A DNA stretch of 64,000 nucleotides from Proteromonas lacertae (Eukaryota; Sar; Bigyra; Opalinata; Proteromonadidae): positions 78,980 through 142,979 of the forward strand of contig NGBS01000603.1 of assembly GCA_002245135.1 (NCBI GenBank), read 5' to 3'. Positions within the stretch are counted from its first letter, which is position 1; the number at the start of each line of letters is the position of its first letter. A program made the translations under genes and the position numbers. The notes under the pieces are model-generated. The model was given only the letters and a program-made list of their open reading frames with translations. It was not told the DNA's origin and did no database searches. Positions 45,815 through 60,075 of this stretch are shown one piece after another.

Positions 45815-47589
45815 ATGATATTAGCACATCCGCTTCAGTCATATCCCACATCAGAGAAAAGAAGAGGAGATAACACAGAGATCATCAAAAAATGATATTT
45901 ATCGAGTGAATTATATTGCTCCAGCACCATCGACTGTATTATTGACATACATTTTTCAATAGATAAACCAATATTGAGTTGTAGATCTAATAAAATAACA
46001 TAGGTAATAATAAGAAGTATCTTCTGTCATCACCAATACATTGTGGTAGAAAATCGGAATTATAGTCCAAGAATTTGTATAATTAAACATATTTATATAT
46101 TGTGATTTATAGTATCACCTGTTAGTATGGATGTATCTACTAATACAAAAGGTCCAATGAAAGGAATGTGTAAAACACGAAGATATGTCTCTAATTGCAC
46201 TCAAACAAGTGAAATAGAATTTGAACCAATCGATTTATCTGTCAATACATCAAAACAAAATAGAAAGAGTAAATCAGATGACAATGATGCTGATAAAACA
46301 AATAGAAAAAGTGTATTAAGTGAAGAAGGTGATGAATATTCAAATATTACACCAATGCATCAACTCAAATTGAACAAAAAAGAGAATAATCAAAATGACA
46401 TGATGAGAAGAAGAAGAAGAAAGAGGAGAAATAGAAGAAATAAAAGAGGTTCTGGCTATTTATTAAGAAATGCAATCAACAATAGATATATGAAGTTACA
46501 GAAAAACAAAGATGGTCAATTTGTAGATGAAAATGGTAAAGTAGTTGAAGGAATTAAAGAAGGAGAAGATGGTAGAATATTAGTTGAAAAAGTTGGCGAA
46601 GATGGTAAAGTATATTATGAAGCAGAAGGATTTGAATATGAAGAAGAAGAAGATGAAGATGATGATAGAGGAGAAGAAGAAGATGATGATGATTTTGAAG
46701 GAAATGATGAATTTAATAAAGAAGGAAATGAAGATGATAAAAAAATAGAAACAGAAGTGAAGAAATGTATTGATTCAATGATTGATATAATTGAAAAAGA
46801 ATCGAAAAATACTATAAGCAATTCATTAGAATCCAGAGCTAGAAATAGTATTGCACATTTGAATTTCAATTATTTGGAGAAGTTGAAAATAATATCTGAG
46901 ACTGATTCACCATTTGCTAATTCTCCTTTATTATCACCAAATAATGGTACAGAATCAGATACTGATAAAAAAGATAGAACTGAAAAGTGTAATAAAATAT
47001 TAGCTGATCCAATATTAAGAGCATTTTTCAAAGCATATTTAACTAAGAATTTTCAAAGTGAAAGTATATTGTTTTGGGAAGCAATTTTTGAATTAGAAGA
47101 TATTGAAGAAAAGATAACTTCAGTTGAAAGAGTGAAATATATTAAAGAAGTGTATGATTTGTTTATTGAAGAAGGTTCTAAGATGGAAATTAACATTGAA
47201 CATGATTTAAGAAAGAAAATCGAAGAAAAAGTGAATGATAAAACTGATAAAGTTAGTGTTTATTCAGATGCTAAGAATGAGATAGCTAGGTTAATTATTA
47301 CTAACAATTATGAAAATTTCAAGAAAACTGACCTTTATAAACAAGCTGGAGCAATTGAGAAGTGGTTTTCAGTTTATTCGAAATTTGACCCTGATTTGAA
47401 GAAAGCTATCGCTGAACAGATGAGTCTTGTCAGACAAACTGTTTATGTTGGTGAATACTGTATATTTATTATTATTTTATGTATATTTCTATAGTCCCTC
47501 CTCCTAAAGAGGTTGTTGAACAAGATAGTGTGTTAAGAAGACTTATACGAGAATTACTTGATTTTTTCCAACATTTGTTTGGTAAATAA
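45815..47589 (+). CDS. RGS-domain protein, copy 2
   Basis: This is a paralogue of the flanking RGS genes. The sure part begins at MDVSTNTKGP (46,127), followed by the TQTS motif, a basic Lys/Arg run, a Gly/Asp/Glu-rich stretch and the RGS box (ADPILRAFFKAYLTKNFQSESILFWEAI, KYIKEVYDLFIEEGSKMEIN). The shared tail RQTVYVGEY is split by an intron, then PPPKEVV and FFQHLFG. Upstream, 45.82-46.11 kb contains exon-like pieces, including SSPIHC. That piece lines up with SPIHY in copy 3 just before a conserved intron, so the gene probably starts further 5'. In that stretch frames are broken, and the first exons are unsure. It also acts on G-alpha by family inference. Confidence 0.8.
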
Positions 47590-47826
47590 ATGTATAATAT
47601 TATTGCATATAACATAAGTTGTATAATTGTATTGTTTTGTTGTATATATTCAAATAATGGTGTTTATAAAAGATAAATGATGACCATTATGCTAAAAACA
47701 AAATTGAATGTGTATTAAGATCTGCTAAAACCGCAGAAGTAACGATATTTCTTATTTTAATATTTTATTTGTAGATAATCTTGTAAAATAATATAAAGAG
47801 AATTCTCATAAAAGAACTATTCTTTA

Positions 47827-50236
47827 ATGAATAAGTCTAGGCGTTATCATCCAGACTCAATCCAATATCAACTATTGAAAGAGATAGAAGAAAGACAGAA
47901 AAGATCTAAGCAACAGCTTAATGCACTTTCACTTGTATTTTTTATTATTGCATCAAATAGAGTTCTAGTGTATCTGAATCATCTTTCGATTCAGGTAGGT
48001 ATGTTAGTAATAATACTCAATCTCCAATACATTATAGAAAACAAAAACCATATCCCAAAAGACAATGTATGTTTCTTGATTTTTTATGTATTTAGTGTCT
48101 CCCATCGGTTCTGTAAGAAGAAATGATAAAATGAGTAAAAAAGACGATGAAAGAAAGTATAACAAAGGAAATAATAAACTGGAAGTACAAACACAGACTT
48201 ATGCTGAAGATTTTGAAGAAGAACTTAATCAAAATAACATATGTGAAAATGAAGAATATGGAGGAAATATAGAAGAAGGTTGTTCACCTACAGAAGAAGA
48301 ATTTGTTGATGAAGATGATAATGAAATGAGTGATACTCATGCTACAGATATAAACCCTAAAAGATCATCCAAAATTGTTTCAAACAACTCAAATATTTCA
48401 TCTAAAAGAAATTCCCAATTATCAGTAAAGAGTAATTCCAGTCACCATAATAACAATACAATAACTCCCAAAAGAAAGTCAAATACATCACAAAAATCCA
48501 AATTAAATGAATTAGAAAAGGATGTAAAAAAAAGTAATAATAATAATATCAATAACAGTAATAATAACAAAAGTAGTGGTATAAACAATAATTCTAATTC
48601 AAACAAATCTAATAATGACACTTTCATAAATAATAATAGTCAAAATGATTATATTGATAATAGCAATAATAATAAGAATAAAGATGATGATAATAGTCGA
48701 CCTCAAAATATTAATAAAACAGAACAAATCAAATCAAATTCTGAAACAAAGCAACAACAACAACAACAGCAATCAAAAGTTGAAGGAAAATCTGAAGAAA
48801 AAGTAGAAAAACAAGATCCTGATGTATTGGAAGATTCCTTTGAGAATAATGATGATGATAATGATGATGATACTAAAGAAGAAGATAAGAATGATAAACC
48901 ACTGACAGATAAGGATTATGAAACAGTATGTAAATTATGTATTGAAGCAATGATCACTGAATTAATTGAAGATGAAAATGAAGAAGAAGAAGCTGATCCA
49001 AAAGTAGATTTATTGATTAATACTAATGTTGAAGTAGTGGATAATTCATTAAATAGTAGAATAAGAAAGAGTGTATGCGAAGTACAGAATGAATATTTGA
49101 ATAAAATTGACCAAATGCCAAAGTCAAGAAGAGCTTCAAAACTAACAGATGAAATTGAAAAGAAAGCAGCTGAAAGTAAAGCAGCAGCTGCTGCATCAAA
49201 AGAGAAAAAAGAAGTAAAAGAAGTAAAAGCAGAAGAAGCTAAAAAGGTCAATATTGATGATGATGTTGATGTATTAAAGAAAATAATGTCATTACCTCCT
49301 CCAGATCCGATGAGTGAAATTATAGTACCAAATAGTGAAGTTGATTCACAATCATCAGCACCTCCTGTTCCTCCAATAGCAATTAAACCAAATAAAAACA
49401 TACCGAAAGCCATGGATACTCCAATAATGGAAGAAGATGAAGATGATGAAGATTTACCTGATGAAGCTGAAGAAGTTGATGGAAATAAGAAATATGCTCA
49501 AGTATTCAATGATCCAATAACTAGAGCATTCTTAAAAGCGTATATGATTAAGAATTTTCAAGAAGAATCTATAATATTCTGGGAAACTGTGAAAGAGTTA
49601 GAAGATATTGCGAAGAGAATTACTAAACAACAGAGAAAGGATTATTGTCAAGAAATTTATGATAAATTCATAAAAGAAGGAAGTGAGATGGAGATAAATA
49701 TTATGGCAAGTCAAAGAATTAAAATTACAGATAGAATTAAGAAACATGTATTAATATATATATATATATATATATTATATGTTATTATTATTTATATAGC
49801 CTGGTCATGCAAGCATGTTTAAAGAAGCAAAATTAGAAATGGAGAAACTAATTGTGGATAATAACTACAATGATTTTCTTAAAAGTGAATTCAATACAAA
49901 AGCTAAAGCTATTAATGATTGGTTTAGTGTATTTAGCGAATTTGACGATGAATTGAAAAAAGCAATTGCAGAAAAAGTATATCAAATTAGAGGTACTACG
50001 TATCTGGGTCAATATTGTATATATATATATATTATGTTATATTATATTATATAGTCCCTGCACCAACTGATGAAAAACAAAAGAAATCTAATTTAAGTCA
50101 GTTGAAAAGTTCATACTGTATGTATAGTGATACTCAGAGTATGAGTTCATTTATGTCCACAAGCACTTGGGATTCAGAAATACCTTCTACTCCTGCTGAT
50201 TTGCCAAGAAGTATAAGAATTGCTGGATTTAATTAG
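47827..50236 (+). CDS. RGS-domain protein, copy 3 (Asn/Gln-rich)
   Basis: Start MNKSRRYHPDS; introns at 47.94, 48.06, 49.75 and 50.02 kb all keep phase. The N-terminal part carries SPIHY and the VQTQTY motif shared with its neighbours. Long Asn-, Gln-, Ser- and Glu-rich segments (48.5-48.9 kb) make this the largest copy. A Pro-rich stretch precedes the RGS box (NDPITRAFLKAYMIKNFQEESIIFWETV, YCQEIYDKFIKEGSEMEIN, AKLEMEKLIVDNNYNDF). The tail RGTTYLGQY is again split by an intron. Its C-terminus differs from the other two: a Ser/Thr-rich segment ending RIAGFN. The family role is GTPase acceleration on G-alpha. Confidence 0.88.
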
Positions 50237-50384
50237 ATTGTTTATTATTAATCATATTATAATAATCATTATATTATTTTTTATATATTTTTCTTTTGGT
50301 GTTTAGTTTTGATTTGAGTCGAAAAGTGAAGATAGATATATATATATTTTTATAATAACGATAATAATATTAGTTGTTTTACAT

Positions 50385-53300
50385 TTATAATTTAGAAGAA
50401 TCATCAACCACATCATTCTGATCAATCTCTAGTTCATCCAACACATTTATTACAACATTCGTTTTTGGAATTGATTTAACAGATTTTGCAAAATTAGAAC
50501 TTCTATGAGAAGTATGAGACAAATAATTGTCACTATTGGTTGATAATCTTGTTTTAGAACCATTATAAATACTATTTGCAGTAAAATAAAACACATCTGC
50601 GGCTGATATAGTACATAAGCTAATATCACCTACTTCAAATACATTTGGTCTTAATTTGAATCTTCCTTTTTCAACTCCTTTTCTGGCTATACTTTTACTT
50701 TGTTTAGAATTAGTTGAATTTGAACTTGCTGAGGATGAGCCAATTGTTGTGGTTGTGAAATAATAAAAGAATATCTTTAATTTTGAAGCAAATTGTAAAA
50801 CTAAAACAGCTATTACACCCAATTCTACACCTATTCCTCGTAACATCATTAAAGTATCAGGTTGTTTAGCCATCATTAGATTCAATGGAATTTCTAATAT
50901 TCCAACAATAACTATTAAATTATATAAACAATAAAAATAATATACTCATTATTCCTATTATTGAAGCTAATGTCTTTGATTCATTGAATTCGGATGAAGC
51001 TTTTCTAGTTTTCCATGCTAATCTTGCACCAAATAAAAACATCACTATTACTACACCTATTTCGATAAATGTAAATATATCATTCTCACTACATTCTCGA
51101 ATATAAACATCTTCTAAATAATTCGAATAATCCATACTATAAGTTTCAGTATAAAGAGATGGATCTATTACCCACCACACTGTCAAATAGATTATTTGAA
51201 CTGATTCTATACCTCCGATTATTTCTAGTAACATATAATTCGATATTTTTACTTTCCTCATCTCTTTATTATTAAACAATTTGTGTATTCTCCATGCTTT
51301 ACATAACAATATTCCAAACAAGAAATCAACTGATAAAGCAACTAACCATACTCTTAAAGCGCAAATCACATCATTTGGAGCTACTGTGAATATATATCCA
51401 GATACACTTAACATTATTAAAGATACTAATGTATAAGATAAAAATAAAGGTGAAGATGCTTTGATTATTTTCAAATGTCGATAACTTAATACACAAACTA
51501 AAGTAACTATTGATATTAGAATCAATATTATCATTAAAACCATTACCAAGATTTTTAAAACTTCATTCTTTTCATATAATACTTTCGTTTTACCCATCTC
51601 ACATTCAAAATTCTTCATATATGTCATTTGAGGCTCTAATATCTCTTCTTTTCCTTGACTTGGATATACTTTTGATAATTGTCCACTCATTATTCTGAAT
51701 AAATAGATTGGCTTTGTTACATGATTATTATATTTTACTACCAATTTACCACTTGGACTGTTGAATGATACATATTTCAAACTCATTTGTTTATATCTTT
51801 TACTTGGCCATTGTTTTGTATCTTTCAATCCTTCTTGTTCAGCTGCATATTCAATCCCAGATTTCCATAAATATAACGATGAATAACTCACTTCATACAT
51901 CTCATTCAAACTGATTGCATTTTGGAAATACGATTTCACTGTTTGAATAAACGCTTCTGCTTCAGTTGATGTTAATGAATCGGTAAATGATGTGGCTATA
52001 TAATTACCAGATATTTCCTTCAAATTATCTTTACTATAATCAGATTCATCATAGTTGATTAAAACAAATAAAAACGATGATTCAGACATTCTTGATTTCT
52101 TGAAATGTCCTATATATTCATTATTATCTTTTCCTCGAAATAGATTAAGAACAGCAAAAGATTTATAAGTTGAGGCAAGGGATGTTAAAGTATCATATAG
52201 TTTAGGATAAGAATTAGTATTATAGGCAGAAAACATGTATTCACCAATATATTCCATCGATTCATCTTTACAATATCTCTTTATATAATCAGCTATTACT
52301 AAACTAGAATTATCAATATTTCCTAATACAAATATGTATTTTGACCCTGTAGATTTTAAATAGTTTATTGTTCCTTCGATCTTTTGATTTATTGACATTC
52401 CCATTGATATTATGGATGGTGAACATAAATTTCCATCATCAGTACCAAGGAAGAAGAATTGAAAATCACTATCAACTGCACTTATATATCGATTTACTTC
52501 ATCTCGACATTTAGAACTCATACAACCAAAGATTCCAACTGCATTTGTTTCTTGATCTATTCTTCTAACTGTTGAATATATCTTACTTTGAGTCATGAAA
52601 TAATGATCACCTATTATTTTTCTTCCATTTACACCTCCTTCTGAATTGATTTTTTCAATTGTCATATCTTGAATTAACAGATTCTGTTGTTCAGATTTAC
52701 CACCTAAATCTATTTCATGTAAAAAGGCTATATGGATTGGATTTATATCAAATTTTTCGGATTTTTCAGTTTTCCAATCACATCGAAAACCAACATCTTC
52801 TCCTTCCATTTGATTATATATATCTGCTTCTATTGATTTCGAAGGCATCCAGTTTATATATACTTCATTATTTTCATTTATATAACCACTATATACATTT
52901 CTTTTAAAAACATGATTCACTGATAATTCGATATTTCCACTTGGAACATCCAATTGATAATCATATTTCAATTCTACTAATTTAGGATCTATTGAATTCG
53001 AATTTTGACAGATATTTTTCCAGTAAAATAACAATGCATATGCACTTTCATATTCACTTCTTATCTTCATTTTATCACCTATGTGAATATGTAAATCTTT
53101 AGAAAATGTAGAAGCTAAAGTAGGAATTCTAACTGAAGAAAATCTATTCGATTCGATTGATTCAAAATAACTACCAATCACTCTATGTCCAAATAAATAT
53201 TTAGATTCAAAATCATTCAGTATATTCTCATCAAATAATGCATTATAAACTGTATATTTTGGATATGTCAAACCTAAGTCATACATCGCTTTATAAAAAT

Positions 53301-56300
53301 GAATAGAATATTCTTTACTTTCAAAAGTTGCTATTATATATCCACCATCTGGTATTGCTTGTTGGATTGTTCTTAATTGGGAATTTCTCTCTTTTAAATC
53401 ATATCTTATATTACCCATCAATAAGATATTTGTGTAACTCATTCTAGATTGAATCATATCATTCAAATAAGTTGTATAATTAGATGGAGAATAAACTGTT
53501 ATGGCTGAACTACTATCTTCTAATATTCTTCTTACTGTCATTGTAGCTATTTGACTTGGATGTAATTCACTCACTATTACATTCTTTGGACATATTTTAC
53601 TGTATGTATGACCACAGAAGAAGAATATTTTATTCTTATCTTTCATCTCATTCGCGATTATTGGATAATCATCTGGCTCATATCCACCAAATATATAATC
53701 TATTCCATCTTTTTCTATTTCTTCGAATATTGATTTATAGTTTTTTGAATCAGATTTTACATCATATAATTTATAATACAATTGATAACTAAGTAATGGT
53801 TCTTTTGTATTTAAGTAAGTTACACCAGCTAAAATTGAATCAAATATTGGCTTTTCCAAAGCAGAATTACAACCAGTTATTGATATCACAACTCCTATTC
53901 TATAAGTAGATAATGATTTACCATTTCCTATAGTCAAATCATTGAAATTACAAACATAATAATTTCCATCACTTGTCATTTTATATGCTTTAGGATATTC
54001 CATTCTTTTTGCATCATATTCCAACTTCCATTCATTTTTCTTATTCTTATATGAAATCTTCATGATTCGACCTAAATATTGATTTACTCCATATCCTATA
54101 AACCCTTCTGGTAAATTCATCGCTTCTTGATTTATTAATTCTTTTCGAACTGATTTTCGATTGAAATCTTTTGTTTTATTTACAGCTTTGGACCATAGCT
54201 TTATTGAAGAATATAATCCAGATAATATATCATTTATAAATACTTCATTCTTATTCAATCTTTCATAAGCGTTTTTAACAAATTGTTTGTTAACTTCACT
54301 TTCATCTTCTAAATAATAACTCTGAATTACTTCATAATCATTGTAGTTTGATAATAAGATTGTCGATGGTGGATCTGCTATTATTATGTGGATTTGTTTT
54401 TCATTCAATTCAGATTTCTTTATTTCGTCTATCAAATAATCATAATCCAATAAATAACCACTGAATATTATACAAATTTCACTATCTCCTTTCATATATC
54501 TTTTGATTCTTTTGATTTCTTTAGATATTTCATCATATGATTTACAAACTATAGATTTTTCATTAAATCTATTCAAATATTCATTTATATAATCACCAGA
54601 GTCAGAATCAATAGATTTGGGAAATGCAATTAAAAATTCATCATAATTTCTATTTCTCAACACATTCAATACTGGATCATATAAACTAATATGATCATTA
54701 GAAGTAAATATATGTTCTTCACAACTTCCTATCGGGTATTTAAACACATTAAACAATATCAAATCATTTTCTTTTATATAGTCACTGATTCGATTTACAC
54801 ATTCTAAACTTTCAGAAAAAAATATCACTTTTGGTTTAAAGTCATTAATACTGTTCATAAGTATATCACCACAGTTTTCTAAATCAGATAATATATCATA
54901 AATAGCTGTTTCTAATTCTATTCCATTTATTCCACCATTATTATTTATTTCTTCTATTGCCATTTTGAATATATCAATTTCACCTTTGTTCAATTCACCT
55001 AATTCACCAGATAAAGAGGAAACTAATAATACTCTTTCAGCTTCTATAGAATATTGACTCTTATTCACTGATGGAGCAAATGAACACATCATTCTAAAAG
55101 TCTCAGGAATATCCCAACTCCAAGGTCTTGGATTTTCATACTTTGACTTAGAATACAACAATGAGAATTTCCCATTAGAGTCAAATTTACCAATATTGAA
55201 CGGAGATGAACGATAATGACTTACATCAAATACAAATTCACCTAATGCATCATGCTTTGATACTTCTAATAGCTTCTCTCTTACTACATCAGTATCAAAT
55301 GTTTTCGCAGATTTTACTGCTTCTATCCACATTTTTATACCTACATTCGCTGTGTTTGTAAGAGCTGTTGGTTCACTTATATAAGCATAATTATTCATCA
55401 CTTTCTTAAACTCATCATTCGAGTCAGTATTAACATCAGAGAAATATTCAGCTACTATAAATACATTCTCTTTTATTGAATTTATAAATCCATCATATTT
55501 ATCAATTGGAGATCTTGTATCAACAAACATATATTTCGATTTATCAAAACCAATATCATTCACTGTTATTAGCAGTTTCTTTAGCAAATTTGAATCACTG
55601 ATTGTGAATAATACTAAACCCCCTCCATCCATTTTGTTAATCAATGATTTCACTTTATCATTTTCAATACCAATTGATGAATCAATTATATAATTCCCTT
55701 TATAAAAATACATACCTGCACCTTGAGATTCAGTTATAGATGATATTGTATTACATTCTTCTTTGTCTTCAGTTATTGATACTATGCTTGAAACAGTAGT
55801 TTCAGATATAAAGTATTCTAATATTTGAGGAATATATTGATTGGGTAATGGACCTAAATAGAATGTATCATAATCACATTCTTGACCATAAAATTTATCA
55901 ACATAGAAGAATAAAATATAATGTTTCTTACACACTTTTTGAACTATTGTCTTACATTCTATATCTGTACATCCGATTGTCATTTTCAAATCAAATTCTG
56001 TAATTTTTGAATCTAATTCATTCTCAAATATAGTTAAATCAGGATTATAATCAATAGATATAGGTAATATCAATTTGTTCAATATCAAGCCTTCTTCTAA
56101 CTGTTGATGCAATGCAGATAAAGCACCATATAATGATTTCTTATGTAAATCTCTTTTAACACCATTAACATCATATATCAAACCAACTGTCACAAATTCA
56201 TATTCATCGTATTTATTATTTTCTATATCACATCTTTGTAAATTGGTTCTTTGAAATAATCCTAAATATCCATTGTTTATAACTGGATAGGAAAATTTAT

Positions 56301-59300
56301 AATCAGCTGTTAATAATATTTCACCATCATCACTAATTGTTTTAGTAAAGATCTTAAATGAAGAATCAACATGATTATTACTTCTAAACTGCACATTACT
56401 CACTATTGTTTCTACTGAAGTGTTATAAACTAATGATTTAAAGGCATCTCTATCAAATGATCCTTTTATCTTTAATAATTGACATAAATGGTCAAAACTT
56501 CCATAAGCTCGAAGAACTGGTCTGGAAATATCTTCAAAAAAGGTATATCTACTATAGAATCTACCTTTCAATTTATTTATCATGGCAATAGATCTTTCAT
56601 CATCAGGATTTTCAGTATCAACATAATAATGACCAATAAATTTATCACCCAAATCCAATATTTGTTTTTGGCTTAAAACTGTATTTAATGTCACATATTC
56701 TGGAGGTTTCATGTCTAATTCATTCATCACTTCGATTAAAGCTTGAGCAGATGGACCTTCAAGCATTGATACTATTAATGCTCCATTTCCTGTTTTTCTT
56801 TGAATTAAAGTTACTAGATTCTTTAAGTCAGAACAGCCAAGTGGAATGTCTAATTCATAATCAAATGAATCATAAAACATTGATAAATCATATTTTATTT
56901 TATTGGTTAATGTTTCAGAATAAACTGTTCGGGAGTGGATTAAAACTTTCTTATCTTTTTGATGATCTCTTATCCAGTATAACAATATTGACTAACAAAA
57001 ATATAATTCATTTATATAGAGTATAATATATATACATAGGAATTAGCTGGTAAACCATAATAAAAACATTTTGATAAACATTCACCTCCTTCATAATCAT
57101 TTGGAACTAATAATGTTCCATTCATTTCCTTTAATACTTCATTTATCGCTATTCTAATACTCTTTTCCCAACCACCAAAATAATAGGTTATTTCGTATTT
57201 TTTAAATACTTCTTTTATTCTTTTTTTGACTGTTTCTTCATCATCTCCATCTGTAAATACATATAGTAGAATCTTTTTACCATTTACTCCTCCATTATTA
57301 TTATAATCAGTTACAGCTGTTTCTAAACCAATTAAATATCTAATTGAACTTTGGAAATATTCATCTTTGTAGGGAAGTATTACTCCAAACATTTCGGCTG
57401 AAACTAAATACTTTTCTCCTAAACCATCTCTCCAGTTACATTCATATAGTTCAGATGGATTGAATTCTAAATAGTAAGATTTTGGTTCATAAGATTGAGT
57501 AATTACACCTTCAAAATCAATATTTCCACTATTTTCATTTATTCTACCTATAAAAAATGGTAAATACATTCGATTATTTGGATCAAATGAAGTATTTCCC
57601 AATATGTAGGCAGTTCGACTATTATATACTTGTTTTCTTATATCTCCTACATTAAATGAATTACTTTCTTTAAGTATTTTTGATAAGTGTAATGTGATTG
57701 TATAGATAGAAGCATCATAAAAATTGGGAAATATATCATATCTTGAATTTGCATTTTGAAATAATTCTACATATCTCATGCTTTCCACATTAATATTATT
57801 AATAAATGAACTAATAACATTAATACCTCCACCATTCACATTATCAAAATGACTATGGGATTGATCATACAAATAAATTGAATAGGTATTGACACATTCT
57901 TCTCTAGATTCAAATCTTTTACAAATTTTATTATTATATGCTTCAAATAACATTTCAGTTACTTTGGATGTAAAGAAAGCAATTATTTTACCACCATCAA
58001 TCATCAGAAAATAAGATTTTACAATACAATCATACATATCTTTTACTGTATTTCTTGGACTTACTTTACACGATAATACAATTTCACTGTCAAATGCATT
58101 TAACATTGACTTCAGTATTTTTACTCGACTATCATAAAATCCATCATCATAGTATATAATTGACATTTTGGTTCTTTTCAATGTAGATAAGTATATTCCA
58201 AATGGATATATCTCTTGATTTGGTGTTCCAGTTGCATAGTATATTGCTTCTTCACAAGTATTACCAATAGAATTTGCTGTATAAAAGAACAAAATATTGC
58301 TGCTAGACAGTGAAGGAACCATGTAATTCTTTGTATTATCATTACATCCACCTATTATTAAATCAATTCCTCTTTTTTGTAATCTAATGACAAGATCAGA
58401 TGCTTTTTCTTGATCAGATGGACAATCATGTAATTCACTTCTTATATATCTATTCTTTATACTTGATTCATCATTGATTTGAGATCTTAATTGAATTATT
58501 GAAACATAACTATAGAAGTAATGTTCTTCTTTTATATTGCTTATATCCAATACATAAGCTATTCCTATCATTTCAATCTCTTTCATTACTTTTGCAGGTC
58601 GAATTGAATAATCACTATCAACATATACATTATTATGAATTAAATATAAATATGGTTCTGGCATTATTGGATTTTCTATCTCAGCATAAAGAATATTAGA
58701 ACCTTTCACTTTCTGTATTGCGTAAATTGGAAAACTCATATAGTTATTTTTGAATAGTGTTGTTTTACCTAATGGAGATGAAACTGGATGAGAATAGAAG
58801 TAATTTCTCAAATTAAATACACTGTTTCGATCAATACCTTCATTTAAGGCATTTTTCATCATTATTAAAGAAATATAAAATGAAATCTGCATATTACTCA
58901 ATAATGAGTTTGAATCTCCTTTATAAGTGTCAATAAATTTCTTTAATTCTTTATTCTCTTTATTATCTAATCCAATAAAGTAACAAGAAGCAAAATATAA
59001 TCCTTCGGCATTTGTTTTATTCTTAAACATTGTTTCTACACAATCAACTACATAGATTGATATTTTATTTTTTGGATAATCTTCTTTAAATGTTGAAATA
59101 AATGTTTCAGTATAATTATCTATTGATAGATACAAAAAGTAATCAACATAATCTGGTTTTGTTATATTCTCTATCTTTTCACAAATGTCATTCCAATCAT
59201 CATTAAATGGATCTACATCAATTCCATATGTATGTCCTTTCACAGATTTAGCTAATTCTTCTGCATATTTGAATGAGTTTATTGAATCTCTACAACAAAT

Positions 59301-60039
59301 ATTAAAATAAGATTATAAATATATATACTGACTATTTGATAAATAAACAAATAATATTGTTTGATTCTTAGCTACTTGAGTTAAAATATTCCATTCTAAT
59401 CTTTGATTAGGTATTGTGTTTATCATTAGTATATTCTCATATGAAACTTCTCCACCTGATGGAGATAATGAGAATAATAATTTCTTTTGATTTACCAATA
59501 TATCAGCTATTGTATCTCTTTCTTCTTTCCATTGACTTCCACAATAACATAAAATATCTTCTTTATCTTTACCTAATTCTGTTACTTCTTTCTTCAAGTT
59601 CTTTCAATGTTGAATAATGGATATATTCAGGTAAGATTTCTCTTCCACCTATTCCACCATCTTGATTAATCATATCAAATATAACTGTATAATAATCCAT
59701 TAAGGTATTATCATCACTTGAATATCTATTATAAACCATTACTATTTTATAGGAATTGAATTTTGATATTATAATTTTATCTTTTGAATATTCACAGGTT
59801 AATGATTTGTTATAAAATGAATAAACTCTTTGATTAGATAGTTGATTCAAAATATTCTCTGATTTTATTGGATATATTGAACTTTTCACTTGAAACATTC
59901 CTAATTTGCCTTGAGCAAAACCATTATAATATACTTCATATTGATTATATGCAGGATTTTTAACTGATTGATGGTATATATAATTCTTATAAACTGATGG
60001 TAAAAAAGAGGAAGATGATTCGATTGACTAGTATAAAGA

Positions 60040-60075
<36 letters not shown>
